A DNA stretch of 12,813 bases, from positions 1 to 12,813 of the forward strand of contig USJD01000094.1 in the NCBI GenBank assembly GCA_900554835.1. The letters run 5' to 3'. This document shows positions 1 to 9,135 of the stretch, one piece after another. Below the pieces are notes generated by a model, which did not search any database, had not been told where the DNA came from, and was given only the letters and a program-made list of their open reading frames with translations. This DNA comes from an uncultured Prevotella sp. (GTDB lineage Bacteria; Bacteroidota; Bacteroidia; Bacteroidales; Bacteroidaceae). A program made the translations under genes and the position numbers. Within the stretch, counting starts at the first letter, position 1, and each line of letters opens with the position of its first letter.

Positions 1-55
1 TAATCCGATAAGCAAGAATGACTTCCGATTCATCCGTGAAATCCGATGAAGAAAA
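1..55. repeat. 55-bp direct repeat, copy 1
   Basis: These 55 bases are identical, in the same orientation, to 9136-9190. The copy begins at or before the window edge, so its true left end is unknown. It lies immediately 3' of the sprA stop codon on the minus strand, while the second copy lies 3' of the esterase gene on the same strand. The block contains ATCCG words about 9-10 bp apart, the same layout as the other repeat arms near 8700-9270. It is noncoding as far as I can see. A role as an mRNA 3' end, or simply a dispersed genomic repeat, is possible but unproven. Confidence 0.9.
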
Positions 56-72
56 AATCCGATGAAGAAAAA
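41..72. repeat. 16-bp perfect tandem duplication
   Basis: The unit ATCCGATGAAGAAAAA occurs at 41-56 and again, unchanged, at 57-72. It directly abuts the sprA stop codon (74-76, complement). The first unit overlaps the end of the 55-bp repeat, whose other copy (9136-9190) has only one such unit. The array therefore seems to be a local expansion of the repeat's end. On the minus strand each unit reads as a T-run followed by CTTCATCGGAT. Confidence 0.9.
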
Positions 73-73
73 T

Positions 74-3000
74 CTATCTCGTCAAGGAGAACTTGATGCT
101 CAGACCGAAGTCTTGTGTCGTCGTCGGATAACTGCTGCTTGAAAGCAGAGGCGTATTCGTCTGACGATCGTAGTAGAAACTCATGGTGAGCATCTTGCTC
201 AAGGTATAGTCGGCAGAGAAGCTCAACTTCAATGCATTATTGCCGCTGCTGGCACTGCTCATCATAGAGGCAATGTCTCTTACGATGGCAGCCTGCTTGC
301 GGAAACTGAAGTCCAATCGCAGGTTCAGGTCATGGTTGGTGCCATACGAATTGCTATTGGAAGAATTCTTCTGCTTGTCAGCCGTACCTTTACCCTTACT
401 CTTGACAGCCTTACGCTTACCTCCCATTCCGAAGAGATGGAAGTTGTTCATGCGATAGCCCATTCCAATCACCCAGTCCTTGCTCACAGCCTCATTGAGC
501 TGAATACTTGTCATACTGAGGTTCATCACGCGCGTCTGGCGATATTCTCCCTTCAGCGTCATATTGTTGTTGAACGTCAGATCAAGTCCCAACAATGGCG
601 AGAACGCCTCATTGATGCTCACCTGCGAAACATTGAACATGCTGCTTGGTGAAGGATTGCCGGTAGTGGCATCCTCGATGAAACCCAAACCATTCATATA
701 TTCCTGGAAGGTGCTGTAACTGTTGTAGCTTCCAACGGCAAACACACTCTTATAGGAATGATTGATGTTCACACTCTTGAAGTGGTCGCGGAACCAAGGC
801 AACTTACCTAATCCACTATACCTGACAGTCCAGTTAGGCAGCAATCGGCTCAAAGCCGGGAAGATGGAGAGCGACTTGCCACCCATGCTGGTATAAGCAT
901 TGAGGAAGGCAGGCACCATCACATCAGCACTATACTGGTTGACCGGTGTACGGGAAGCATCAAACTTGCCGCCAGCGAGACTGGAACCCGCAGGGTAAAT
1001 CATTCCAGCGTATTGCTGTTCCACCCGATTGCGGAAGTCCTGCAGAGAACCCACGAACTTTTCGAAGGTCTTGCTGCGGTAACCACTGTTGGCATTTCCC
1101 ATTCCCTCGAAAGCAGAACCTATAGAGATGGTTGTCATCTGGAAGCTTCCGCTCTGGGTAGTAGGAGTGCCCTCATACATATACTGTATGCTCTTCTGCG
1201 TGGTCATGGTACGCATGGCATTCAGGTCGATCTTCAAGTTCTTCACTGGCTCCAGCGTCATACGAATCTGGAGATCTTCCGTTTTGCTCGTAGCGGCAGG
1301 AGTAGCGATGGAATCGTTGAGCAACAGCCAGTCGTGCTCTCTTGCCTTCTCGATGTAACTGTCGCCGACGAGACCGAAGGCGAAATCCAGACCCGGTGAC
1401 ATGATGCCCTGTTTGGTCTGTCCGAAAGCATCACCTATCGTAGGCAGGAAGCCTGGCAGCGTGAGCTGGTAATTATTGCGATAACTGAAGCTCACATTTC
1501 TTGCCATCATTGCCACACGGGAAATAGCCTGCATGGTTTTGTACCACCCCTTCTCCTCCAGCGGAGCCTTCGGAAGCACATTCACCTTCAACTTCGTAGC
1601 CGAATCCACCTTGGATGTAATACGGATGGTGTTATTATCCAACACTTTGTATTTCAAGTGGAAGGCCTTTCCATCCTCAGTCTTAGCCGAGACAATCAGG
1701 CGCTTTGTATTCTTGCCGTGCTTTACGTCCACATACTTTTTCTTGGAATCAGCCTTCTTAGACTTATCCTTTTTAGACTTCTTAGACTTTTCAGCATTCT
1801 TTATTTCAGCCTCATCTCCAGAAGCCTCAGCCTTTACCCCGGCAGCCTCATCCTTCTCTTTCGTCAAGTCTTTAGCATCAGCTAATAAAGGCAGGAGTGT
1901 GATTTCCTTTTCGAAGGATCTCTTGTTGAGCGGCAATCGCTTCTTCTGCTCCTGAGCTTTCTTGTTGTTCTTGCTTGTCCACTCCTTCACAGCCTCCTCA
2001 GGATCCTTGCCAGCATCGATTGCCTCCTGGCGGACCTTAGCCAATTCCTGTTTGCGCTTCTGAGCCTCCTGTTTAGCCTTTTCCTTCTCCTGCTTCTTTT
2101 TCTGAATCTGCGAACGGGAAGGTTCCTTGTCAAACTTCTGGTTGGCAGCCTTGAGGAACGGTACATGATTGTAGAGTTTCACCAGATTGAACGTACCATT
2201 GAGGTTCAAACTGCGATTGGTGTTGATGGTATTTCCATACGAAACACCGTCCTCATCCTCCGTACCCTTGTTCCAGGAATAGGTGGAATTGTAAGAAGCA
2301 TCGGCATTGACCCAGTCGAAGATGGGAATCAGATTGAGCGGCAACTGGTAGGAAGCCGTAAAGGTCTGATTATAATCCAATGGTGCTCCCCAGTGCTTGA
2401 TGCTGGTCCAAACAGAATCTTTCCAGGCATGGTACTGGTCAGCATAGAAGTCCTTATTGATTGGGGTATAAGGTTCCTCTATCTGCGCATGAGTGGCACT
2501 CTGGAAGTTCATGTGCAGGTTCTTGGTCAAATCCCAGCGCATAGAGAACTCACGGTTCCAGAGGAACTGTTCGCTGAACGACAGAGGCAACTGTGAATTC
2601 TCCGTCGATTCCATATCGCGTTCCTGCAACTCATAATAATTGCGGGTCATCTCCGTATTGAACGCCACATTCTGCGGCAGCCAGTTCAGTCCGAAACGCT
2701 TCAGGATATCGAGCCACTTGCTCTTGTTCTTCAACTTCTTGAAAGGTTCCCATGACTTATAGACCGGAGTCCAGGAATAGTCGAGCGAACCACGCCAGTT
2801 GTCTTCATTCTCATAGACCGTAGTCTCGCCCTGCGTATGCTGGTGGGAATGACTGTAGGAGAACGAGAAGTTGGCTGGGTCGTAAGGCATCGGATGGCGC
2901 TTGGTGGCAATTCCGACACGGGCATTGGAGATGGAGAAGTTGGTATTCACCACCTTCGTCACGGCAATATTCTCGATAGAATCCCGCTCAGCCTTGGAGC

Positions 3001-6000
3001 CAGTGGCATCCAGTGCATCCTGGAGTTCCATATCCGTATCCAGCGGATTGTACTTCGGTGAAGTCTTCTCTTTGGTTACACTATAATATAAAGGTATGCT
3101 CACCTTTGCTTTGTCAGGGAAGAACTTACCCATTTCCAAACTCGTAGTCACGCTGTACGAACCATAACTGTCGGTACTGCGACTTGCCACCTTATCTTCC
3201 AGTCCACCGAATCCCTCGCTGGTATAACGGCCGGTGGCATTGACACTACCCCAGTCAGACAACTGTACATTCAGATTGGCATTCGCAGCCCATCCACCCT
3301 TGTTGTTATGTTCCAGAAGTCGGAGTTCGTTGACCCAGACTTCACCGCTCTTCACATCACCGGAGTTGTTGCGAATACCAATCATCATGGTCTTCACTTC
3401 ACCCAAGGTAGGATTACCCACCAAGGTCATCTTGTTGTTCGGATGATTGCTGTCATAAGCCACGAAAGGCTGCGAGAACGAAGCCATGCCCATTGCCTTG
3501 GCCTTGTTACGCTCCTTCTTCAGGGCTGTGAACACACTCATCTGGATATCGAGCATATTTTCCTCAGGCCATACAGCCTTGCAGTCTTCCAGAGAACGGC
3601 GACTGTACTTGCCTTCCGGAGTCAACTTCAGCGGAATCTCATATTCATAATAGTTGTTCTTATAGTCATTACCCAGACGGATGAACACAGAGAGCTGGTT
3701 GTCTCTCAGGTCGGTGGTGTTCTGAGCCAGTGCATTGGCATGTGTAAACATCTGGATGCGCTTGTACTGTCGCAGGTCGAGGGTGGTGTTCTTGTAAACC
3801 GCCTTAGCCTCACCGGAACTCAGATTCTTGACCACAAGGCTCAACGCCTGCTCATTCTCCTCCACCAACTGAGGTTGTGAAGGATCCTGACCACGACGGA
3901 TGCCAGGAGGAAGCACATAGTTGACCGGAGTCTTCTCGGCATTTTCCTCAATGCTTACCGCACTTGCTTCCAGTGTACCACCATTAGCAGCACTGAGCGG
4001 CTGGTCGTAAGTACGCCAAGTGCCACGTACCAAATCCAGGGTTCCGAAACGCATCACGATAGGCTTCTCAAAATTGGTAAGGAACATACGCATGAAGCGG
4101 ATGCTGGAAAAGTCATTGATATTTCCTACCTTCGATTCATACTGATCTACCGGGATACGGAACTGGTACCAGGTGACCGTCTCATTCTTCGTTCCGTTAG
4201 GCAAACTTGGTGTATATTCCCGTTTGTCAACGATATAGTTCTTACCCACCACGAGGTCTTCCGGACGGATGCTGACATGATACTGGAAATACTTCTCATA
4301 TTCATTGAGGGTGTAGTCCTGGTTGATATCCTCCACATCCGGTGTAGATTTATAGGAAGTATCATAGCTCTCAGTACGGCTGTCGCTATCCGGAGAGTTA
4401 CCCTGCGGATTGTTGATGAATTTATAGCGGTACAAGATAGGCGCCTGCATCTGATCCCAGTCAGAACCACGGTAATAGTGATAATCATCACGGGCTGGGT
4501 CAGCAAAGATACTGTCGAAAACCGCCTGGTTTACCTTGCCCTGTATCTGGTCGAGGTAGGCGCTGCGATAGAACTCCTGTTCCTCGGCATCAGTAAGTCC
4601 GTTGAAACCCACATCCTGCAAGGCACGGCTTCCACTGGTTGTGGCAAAGGCATAGGTAACCGTACTCTGCGTAGGAATCTTACCCCACTGGGAGTAGGTA
4701 AAACTGTTGCTGCCATCCACAGGCATTCCGCTCTCATAGAATTTCTTTCCATCACGGAGAATATCCTCACTGATTTCTCCTAAGTTGATATAGAAATCAC
4801 CGCCATAGAGACGGGCATCAGGCTGCTGATTGCTATAGATGAATGGGTCCAGCATCCAGAATTCGATATATTCCACATTCGCCTGCTCGAAGTCATTCGT
4901 ATCCAATTTGCGCATCATACCACCCCAGTGCTTCTGAGGATTGGCAAGAGTTCCGTCCGCCTGGAGATCAGTCACATTGAAGTTGTACGGACCACGCTCA
5001 TTCGGATAGAAGGCAATGTTCATCGCATTCACCGTACTCGTCTCCGTACTATAGGTCTGTTGCTGACGAAGTGGGAACAACTCTCTCATGTAGATGGCTC
5101 TCACATAGTGATTGCTCAGCTGGTTGAGGTCGCTCTTGATATGTCCTGGAGTCAGCGTACTACCCTTTCTGTTGAAAAGCGGGTCGATTGTGTACCATGC
5201 CATCTGGCTTCTGTTGAATCCACTCGTCAATCCCGTTTTGTCCTTATTTTCAGGGAACATGGAAGGAACGCTGGAGAGGAACCAAGAGGTAGGAGACATC
5301 ACATCAATACTGCTCTTGGTGGACTCGAAATCATCCAGATAAGAAGCATTATCCTGCGTACCGCTCGCCTGTCCGGCAATCAGTTGGGCAAACTCTCCCG
5401 TAAAGGAAATCTGCGATGGTTGGGTAAGATGCAGGAATGGAATCATGTCGAGCACATTCGTCAGCCACTGACTTTCCTTCTTCCAGTTGACATTGATACC
5501 CCAGAGGGTATTCTTCACCGGTTCCTCTCCCATAGCCACCTTGGTGAGCAGCGGCTGTTCACTCAAATGCTGGAACGTACCGCTCAGTTGGAAATTCTTC
5601 GAGAAGTCGTATTCCCAGTTGAGTCCAAACATCGTCTTTCGCATCATACCATAGTCGGTATTGCTTTCAAGCGAAACGTTGACAGGGGTTCCTGCATCGA
5701 TGATGCTCTGATTGAGAATCGTCACTTCACCGGCATTGTAATCTACAGAATAGTCAGAACCTTCGGTGAGCGTAACACCACCGGCAGTCACCATCACCGA
5801 ACCCTGCGGAACATTGTATGCTCCGAGAGAAATGACATTGGAAGAAGAACCCTTGAACTGGCCCACCAGCAGGTACTTGTTCTTCTCGGCTATCTGTTTG
5901 GCTACCGTCTTCGTACTGTCATAAAGAGCCGTAAAGGCATATTTCTCTGCCTGTTCTGCAGCCACGCCTTTACTCTTCAGATATTCGTACATATAACTAC

Positions 6001-7924
6001 CGAAAGGTTCAACTTTAGGAATGAAGACGCTTCCGTTGGAAACCGTATAACCCTCTACGTAGTCGTAGTAACCGTTGCTATGTGCGTTGTTATTATTGTC
6101 AAGACGGTCGGCTCCCAACACCTTGATGAGTGGCGTCTGCTTCACTTGCTTCTCAGGGATATAGGTAATATAAACGCCGGTCGTATCGCTCTGGAATTTC
6201 ACGTCAAGTCTGAACTTTTCCTTCTCTATCTGGGAAGCTAAGTTATAGACATTCTTCATCATCAGCTTCCAGTTGCCCTGCTGCGGATTGTTGCTGGTAT
6301 TCTTGAGAGATTTCACGAAGAGTCCCTGCTTGGTGTCAGTAACATCACTGGCAAACTCACCCACCTGGTAAGTGACACCACCATACGTATATTCGTATGC
6401 CACGGCCAGAACCTGGTCGGTCTGCAACTGGTTTCGCAAGGAAATATAACCCATCGCCGTATTCACCGTATATTCCGATGAATTCAGAAGACGCGCATTC
6501 TCCAACTTTTCAAAATCATTACCACCGACAAGTCCAGCGCCTTCCAGCGTAGAGGAAGTCTGATTCGCATCACGGGCAGCACTATACTGGTTGACCATTG
6601 CATCATACTCCGTATTCGCCTTGTTGGCTGGGACCACGGTTCCTCCCACAGCCCACATCGGATTGCTTACCTTCTCGTTTTCACCCAAGTCGGTAAGCGC
6701 CACGATGTTTCTCGTATTCTCAGACGAACCCGTCTTATTGGTAACCCAAACCTCCACGCGGTTGATGGTAATACCGGTAGTAAGATTAGGCAATTTCTGC
6801 ATCCATCCATCATAATGATTGCGGAAGTATTCGGAAAGGAAGAAGTGCTTGTTCTCCTCATAGTCGGTCACGTTCTTTTCAAAAGGCGTGAGCTGCACGC
6901 CGCCCTTAGAGGAAACGCTCTTGGACGAAGACTTCTTCTGGGAAATAACGGTTTGCAACTTGAGTTTACCAAACTGCATATCAGTACGGAAACCGAAAAG
7001 ACTGCTGGCTCCACGAATGAGTGACGAGTTGGAAGGAAAAGACACATTACCCGCCTCTACGAGTTTGATGATTTCATCTTCCTTGCCATCGTACTTGAGC
7101 TTCATATTCTGAGCATCATAATCGAAAGTAGCATCCGTATTGTAGTTCAAGTTCATATTGACCTTATCGCCGACACGACCATTGACATTGAGATTGATTT
7201 TCTCATCGAAATCCATCATCGTCGTCTTGCGGTTTCGGATAGGAAGCGAAGGATTATCCACATTCTTTTTCTTCACACCAAACTTCAATTCGGCAGTACC
7301 CTGCGTTTTCACACGAATTCCACCCGGACCGAAAATCTTCTCAGCCGGTCCTAAATCGAAGTGCATATCCGTGAAGTCGAATTTTTCCTTACCCTTAGCC
7401 TTGAAGATTTCATCATTCTGTTTACGGTAATAGGCATTACGTTCCTGCATCTCGCTCCAGACGAGATACTCCTTCGGGGTAAGCATGATAGGCGCAGTAA
7501 TCCAAGTATTCCCAAGCCGATTACCAATCACATATCGGTCGAGCGTATCATTATACTCCACCTGATACTTCATGTTGTCAGGACGCTGCAGGTCGAGCGG
7601 ACTTTGGTAAAGGTCGCTGAGGGTAATCGGTTGGGTGCGCTGCACAGGCCAACGGGGGTGCAGCAGGCTGTCTGGAATAGAATCCTCGTCAGAAAGGATA
7701 GGCTGTGCCGTGATTCCATTCTTCGCAGCTCCATTCTTTGAATTTTGTGTATTTTGTCGATTCTGAGCGCCCTGTTTTTTTTGCCGCAAGATGTCAGACT
7801 GCTGGTTTCTGTTGCGAGTCCTGTCATCTTGAAGGTATGGCAAGCCGATGGCATTGCCAATGACTGAGGTCAAGAGCAATGCCATCAACAAATATGCGTA
7901 TTTTATATTTCTTATTCTAAACAT
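74..7924 (-). CDS. sprA: SprA/Sov, type IX secretion outer-membrane translocon
   Basis: SprA (Sov in Porphyromonas) is the giant beta-barrel through which type IX secretion cargo crosses the outer membrane. The protein here is 2616 aa, slightly longer than the roughly 2400-2500 aa known for the family. A signal peptide (basic MFRIRNIKY, then a hydrophobic run to about residue 28) is followed by a Gln/Asn-rich linker (about 33-70). Recognisable family segments are LNLNYNTDATFDYD (about 250-265), AGNVSFPSNSSLIRG (about 290-305), YLDDFESTKSSID (about 860-873), INLGEISEDILRDGKKF (about 1043-1060) and VWVNELRL (about 1527-1535). The C-terminus is beta-rich, as expected for a barrel. Unusual are a charged insert at about 1930-2118 and a basic loop at about 2498-2525. 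I chose the ATG at 7924 over an in-frame TTG one codon upstream. The gene starts 19 nt after the ruvA stop, so it is probably co-transcribed with it. The reading frame is intact. Family assignment is secure; the domain limits are estimates. Confidence 0.96.
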   Translation of the reverse strand: MFRIRNIKYAYLLMALLLTSVIGNAIGLPYLQDDRTRNRNQQSDILRQKKQGAQNRQNTQNSKNGAAKNGITAQPILSDEDSIPDSLLHPRWPVQRTQPITLSDLYQSPLDLQRPDNMKYQVEYNDTLDRYVIGNRLGNTWITAPIMLTPKEYLVWSEMQERNAYYRKQNDEIFKAKGKEKFDFTDMHFDLGPAEKIFGPGGIRVKTQGTAELKFGVKKKNVDNPSLPIRNRKTTMMDFDEKINLNVNGRVGDKVNMNLNYNTDATFDYDAQNMKLKYDGKEDEIIKLVEAGNVSFPSNSSLIRGASSLFGFRTDMQFGKLKLQTVISQKKSSSKSVSSKGGVQLTPFEKNVTDYEENKHFFLSEYFRNHYDGWMQKLPNLTTGITINRVEVWVTNKTGSSENTRNIVALTDLGENEKVSNPMWAVGGTVVPANKANTEYDAMVNQYSAARDANQTSSTLEGAGLVGGNDFEKLENARLLNSSEYTVNTAMGYISLRNQLQTDQVLAVAYEYTYGGVTYQVGEFASDVTDTKQGLFVKSLKNTSNNPQQGNWKLMMKNVYNLASQIEKEKFRLDVKFQSDTTGVYITYIPEKQVKQTPLIKVLGADRLDNNNNAHSNGYYDYVEGYTVSNGSVFIPKVEPFGSYMYEYLKSKGVAAEQAEKYAFTALYDSTKTVAKQIAEKNKYLLVGQFKGSSSNVISLGAYNVPQGSVMVTAGGVTLTEGSDYSVDYNAGEVTILNQSIIDAGTPVNVSLESNTDYGMMRKTMFGLNWEYDFSKNFQLSGTFQHLSEQPLLTKVAMGEEPVKNTLWGINVNWKKESQWLTNVLDMIPFLHLTQPSQISFTGEFAQLIAGQASGTQDNASYLDDFESTKSSIDVMSPTSWFLSSVPSMFPENKDKTGLTSGFNRSQMAWYTIDPLFNRKGSTLTPGHIKSDLNQLSNHYVRAIYMRELFPLRQQQTYSTETSTVNAMNIAFYPNERGPYNFNVTDLQADGTLANPQKHWGGMMRKLDTNDFEQANVEYIEFWMLDPFIYSNQQPDARLYGGDFYINLGEISEDILRDGKKFYESGMPVDGSNSFTYSQWGKIPTQSTVTYAFATTSGSRALQDVGFNGLTDAEEQEFYRSAYLDQIQGKVNQAVFDSIFADPARDDYHYYRGSDWDQMQAPILYRYKFINNPQGNSPDSDSRTESYDTSYKSTPDVEDINQDYTLNEYEKYFQYHVSIRPEDLVVGKNYIVDKREYTPSLPNGTKNETVTWYQFRIPVDQYESKVGNINDFSSIRFMRMFLTNFEKPIVMRFGTLDLVRGTWRTYDQPLSAANGGTLEASAVSIEENAEKTPVNYVLPPGIRRGQDPSQPQLVEENEQALSLVVKNLSSGEAKAVYKNTTLDLRQYKRIQMFTHANALAQNTTDLRDNQLSVFIRLGNDYKNNYYEYEIPLKLTPEGKYSRRSLEDCKAVWPEENMLDIQMSVFTALKKERNKAKAMGMASFSQPFVAYDSNHPNNKMTLVGNPTLGEVKTMMIGIRNNSGDVKSGEVWVNELRLLEHNNKGGWAANANLNVQLSDWGSVNATGRYTSEGFGGLEDKVASRSTDSYGSYSVTTSLEMGKFFPDKAKVSIPLYYSVTKEKTSPKYNPLDTDMELQDALDATGSKAERDSIENIAVTKVVNTNFSISNARVGIATKRHPMPYDPANFSFSYSHSHQHTQGETTVYENEDNWRGSLDYSWTPVYKSWEPFKKLKNKSKWLDILKRFGLNWLPQNVAFNTEMTRNYYELQERDMESTENSQLPLSFSEQFLWNREFSMRWDLTKNLHMNFQSATHAQIEEPYTPINKDFYADQYHAWKDSVWTSIKHWGAPLDYNQTFTASYQLPLNLIPIFDWVNADASYNSTYSWNKGTEDEDGVSYGNTINTNRSLNLNGTFNLVKLYNHVPFLKAANQKFDKEPSRSQIQKKKQEKEKAKQEAQKRKQELAKVRQEAIDAGKDPEEAVKEWTSKNNKKAQEQKKRLPLNKRSFEKEITLLPLLADAKDLTKEKDEAAGVKAEASGDEAEIKNAEKSKKSKKDKSKKADSKKKYVDVKHGKNTKRLIVSAKTEDGKAFHLKYKVLDNNTIRITSKVDSATKLKVNVLPKAPLEEKGWYKTMQAISRVAMMARNVSFSYRNNYQLTLPGFLPTIGDAFGQTKQGIMSPGLDFAFGLVGDSYIEKAREHDWLLLNDSIATPAATSKTEDLQIRMTLEPVKNLKIDLNAMRTMTTQKSIQYMYEGTPTTQSGSFQMTTISIGSAFEGMGNANSGYRSKTFEKFVGSLQDFRNRVEQQYAGMIYPAGSSLAGGKFDASRTPVNQYSADVMVPAFLNAYTSMGGKSLSIFPALSRLLPNWTVRYSGLGKLPWFRDHFKSVNINHSYKSVFAVGSYNSYSTFQEYMNGLGFIEDATTGNPSPSSMFNVSQVSINEAFSPLLGLDLTFNNNMTLKGEYRQTRVMNLSMTSIQLNEAVSKDWVIGMGYRMNNFHLFGMGGKRKAVKSKGKGTADKQKNSSNSNSYGTNHDLNLRLDFSFRKQAAIVRDIASMMSSASSGNNALKLSFSADYTLSKMLTMSFYYDRQTNTPLLSSSSYPTTTQDFGLSIKFSLTR

Positions 7925-7943
7925 CAAAAAACTGTCGTGAAAA

Positions 7944-8558
7944 TTATTTAATCTGCTTCAAGGCCAACTTGATTACTTCCTCCACCTTGAGATCAGGTTT
8001 CGCTTTCAGGATTTCTATGACCACCTTAGCGGAAGGAGCCGGAGAGAATCCAAGCATGGTAAGCGCACTCACAGCCTCATCCTTCACATCATTGTTGACC
8101 ATATCCACATTACCTCCATTGGCAGGTAATTCATTGGCAATACCCAAAGACACAATTTTGTCCCTGAGGTCAATAATGATACGTTGTGCCGTTTTCAGTC
8201 CGATGCCTTTCACGCTTTTCAGTATTTTCTCATCTCCAGAGGAAATCACATTGCATAGTTCAGAAGGAGACAAGGAGGAAAGAATCATCCTCGCAGTATT
8301 AGCACCCACGCCCGACACGGTGATGAGCAGTCGATAAAGTTCCCTTTCCTGTTTGCTGGCAAAGCCGAAAAGAGTATAGGAATCATCTCTTCCGCCTGCC
8401 ACCAGTACTTCATGTACATAGAGTTTCACCGCTGTTTTTCCCTGAATAGCCGTATAAGTATTCAGTGATATATTAAGTCCATATCCTACCCCAGCAGTTT
8501 CCAGAACAGCCATGGTAGGAGTCAAGTCTGTCAGTTCTCCCTTGATATATTCTATCAT
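7944..8558 (-). CDS. ruvA: Holliday junction branch migration protein RuvA
   Basis: RuvA binds four-way DNA junctions as a tetramer and recruits the RuvB motor, so that RuvAB drives branch migration in recombinational repair; RuvC then cuts. The protein is 204 aa, the normal length. Domain I is an OB fold (about 1-65) beginning MIEYIKGEL, with the family's GVGYG at 23-27 and LFGF at 63-66. Domain II carries two helix-hairpin-helix motifs, VSGVGANTA (81-89) and VKGIGLKTA (116-124), which contact the DNA backbone. After a flexible linker (about 140-155) comes the small C-terminal RuvB-binding domain (about 156-204). The start codon is ATG (complement of 8556-8558) and the stop is TAA. No ruvB or ruvC lies in the window. 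It is the first gene of the probable ruvA-sprA transcript; I could not find a convincing promoter in the AT-rich DNA upstream. Confidence 0.97.
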   Translation of the reverse strand: MIEYIKGELTDLTPTMAVLETAGVGYGLNISLNTYTAIQGKTAVKLYVHEVLVAGGRDDSYTLFGFASKQERELYRLLITVSGVGANTARMILSSLSPSELCNVISSGDEKILKSVKGIGLKTAQRIIIDLRDKIVSLGIANELPANGGNVDMVNNDVKDEAVSALTMLGFSPAPSAKVVIEILKAKPDLKVEEVIKLALKQIK

Positions 8559-8713
8559 CTTTATGCTATTTTTATTTTACGCTACTTTATTTTTGCTATC
8601 ATTCAATAGATCTCGAAATATCAGAGAATCTATTAAATAATATTTAATAAACGGAGAATTAGGGAAAATATTGCCACAAAAAGTATTTTATTACCAAATA
8701 TCAGTATTTTCTT

Positions 8714-8932
8714 CATCGGATTATGATTTTTTCATCGGAGTTTTTTTGTCACGCAGATTTTTTTATTCATCGGATGACACGGAATTTATTCGGAGATTTC
8801 TGCTGAGGCGATTACTCACGGATTGACGCGGAAGCGACCTGTACGGTCGATACAGATACCCCTGGGAGTGGAATATGTCCCACAGATTTCACAGATATAC
8901 ACAGATTTTTTTCATCGGGATTTTTCATCGGA
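8714..8932. repeat. Cluster of CATCGGA motifs
   Basis: CATCGGA occurs at 8714-8720, 8733-8739, 8768-8774 and 8926-8932, with a CATCGGG variant at 8913-8919. The motif is usually preceded by a T-run and often followed by T-rich DNA. The reverse complement, TCCGATG, lies inside the 55-bp repeats (about 9178-9184 and 43-49) and in the tandem duplication at the sprA end. The motif thus seems to be a boundary word of the repeat modules rather than an independent element. A partial arm, GTCACGCAGATT, sits between copies at 8748-8759. Confidence 0.75.
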
Positions 8933-9015
8933 GTTTTTGGTCACGCAGATTTCGCAAATGACGCAGATTTTTTATCTCATAAAGATCTGTGTTAATCTGT
9001 GAAATCTGTGGGACA
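8876..9015. repeat. Inverted repeat A (CACAGAT type)
   Basis: Arms 8876-8906 and 8985-9015 are inverted copies, 31 bp each, matching at 29 positions. Each arm starts from its outer end as TGTCCCACAGATTTCACAGA and contains three CACAGAT words 9 and 10 bp apart. The spacer of 78 bp contains the left arm of repeat B, so the A and B stems interleave and cannot both form in one molecule without a pseudoknot-like arrangement. I associate this CACAGAT/ATCTGTG family with Bacteroidota intergenic DNA, from memory only. Confidence 0.9.
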
Positions 9016-9063
9016 AAAAACACCACGAAGAAAAATCTGCGTTATCTGCGAAATCTGCGTGAC
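8940..9063. repeat. Inverted repeat B (CGCAGAT type)
   Basis: Arms 8940-8972 and 9031-9063 are inverted copies, 33 bp each, matching at 31 positions. Each reads from its outer end GTCACGCAGATTTCGCA and then a third CGCAGAT, with the words 9 bp apart. It has the same layout as repeat A with CGCAG in place of CACAG, so the two look like diverged versions of one module. The 58-bp spacer contains the right arm of repeat A. Confidence 0.9.
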
Positions 9064-9135
9064 AAAAAAACAATAGCAGCACATATCGGGCGCCAGCCAT
9101 TGGCCAGAGGCCAAATATCCGCGGAAATCCGTGAG

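Noticed and set aside
4928..6241. Open frame of 437 codons on the plus strand inside sprA
   Set aside because: It lies wholly antisense to conserved SprA coding sequence, its product is rich in Arg, His and Ile without recognisable motifs, and its length is explained by the codon bias of the long opposite-strand gene.
7922..7927. TTG at 7927 as the sprA start
   Set aside because: It directly precedes an in-frame ATG that begins a normal signal peptide; the ATG at 7924 is far likelier.
8677..8698. ruvA promoter with TACTTTTTG as -7 box (minus strand)
   Set aside because: The box has one extra base compared with TAnnTTTG, and the only TTTG upstream is 9 nt away, too close for a -33 element.
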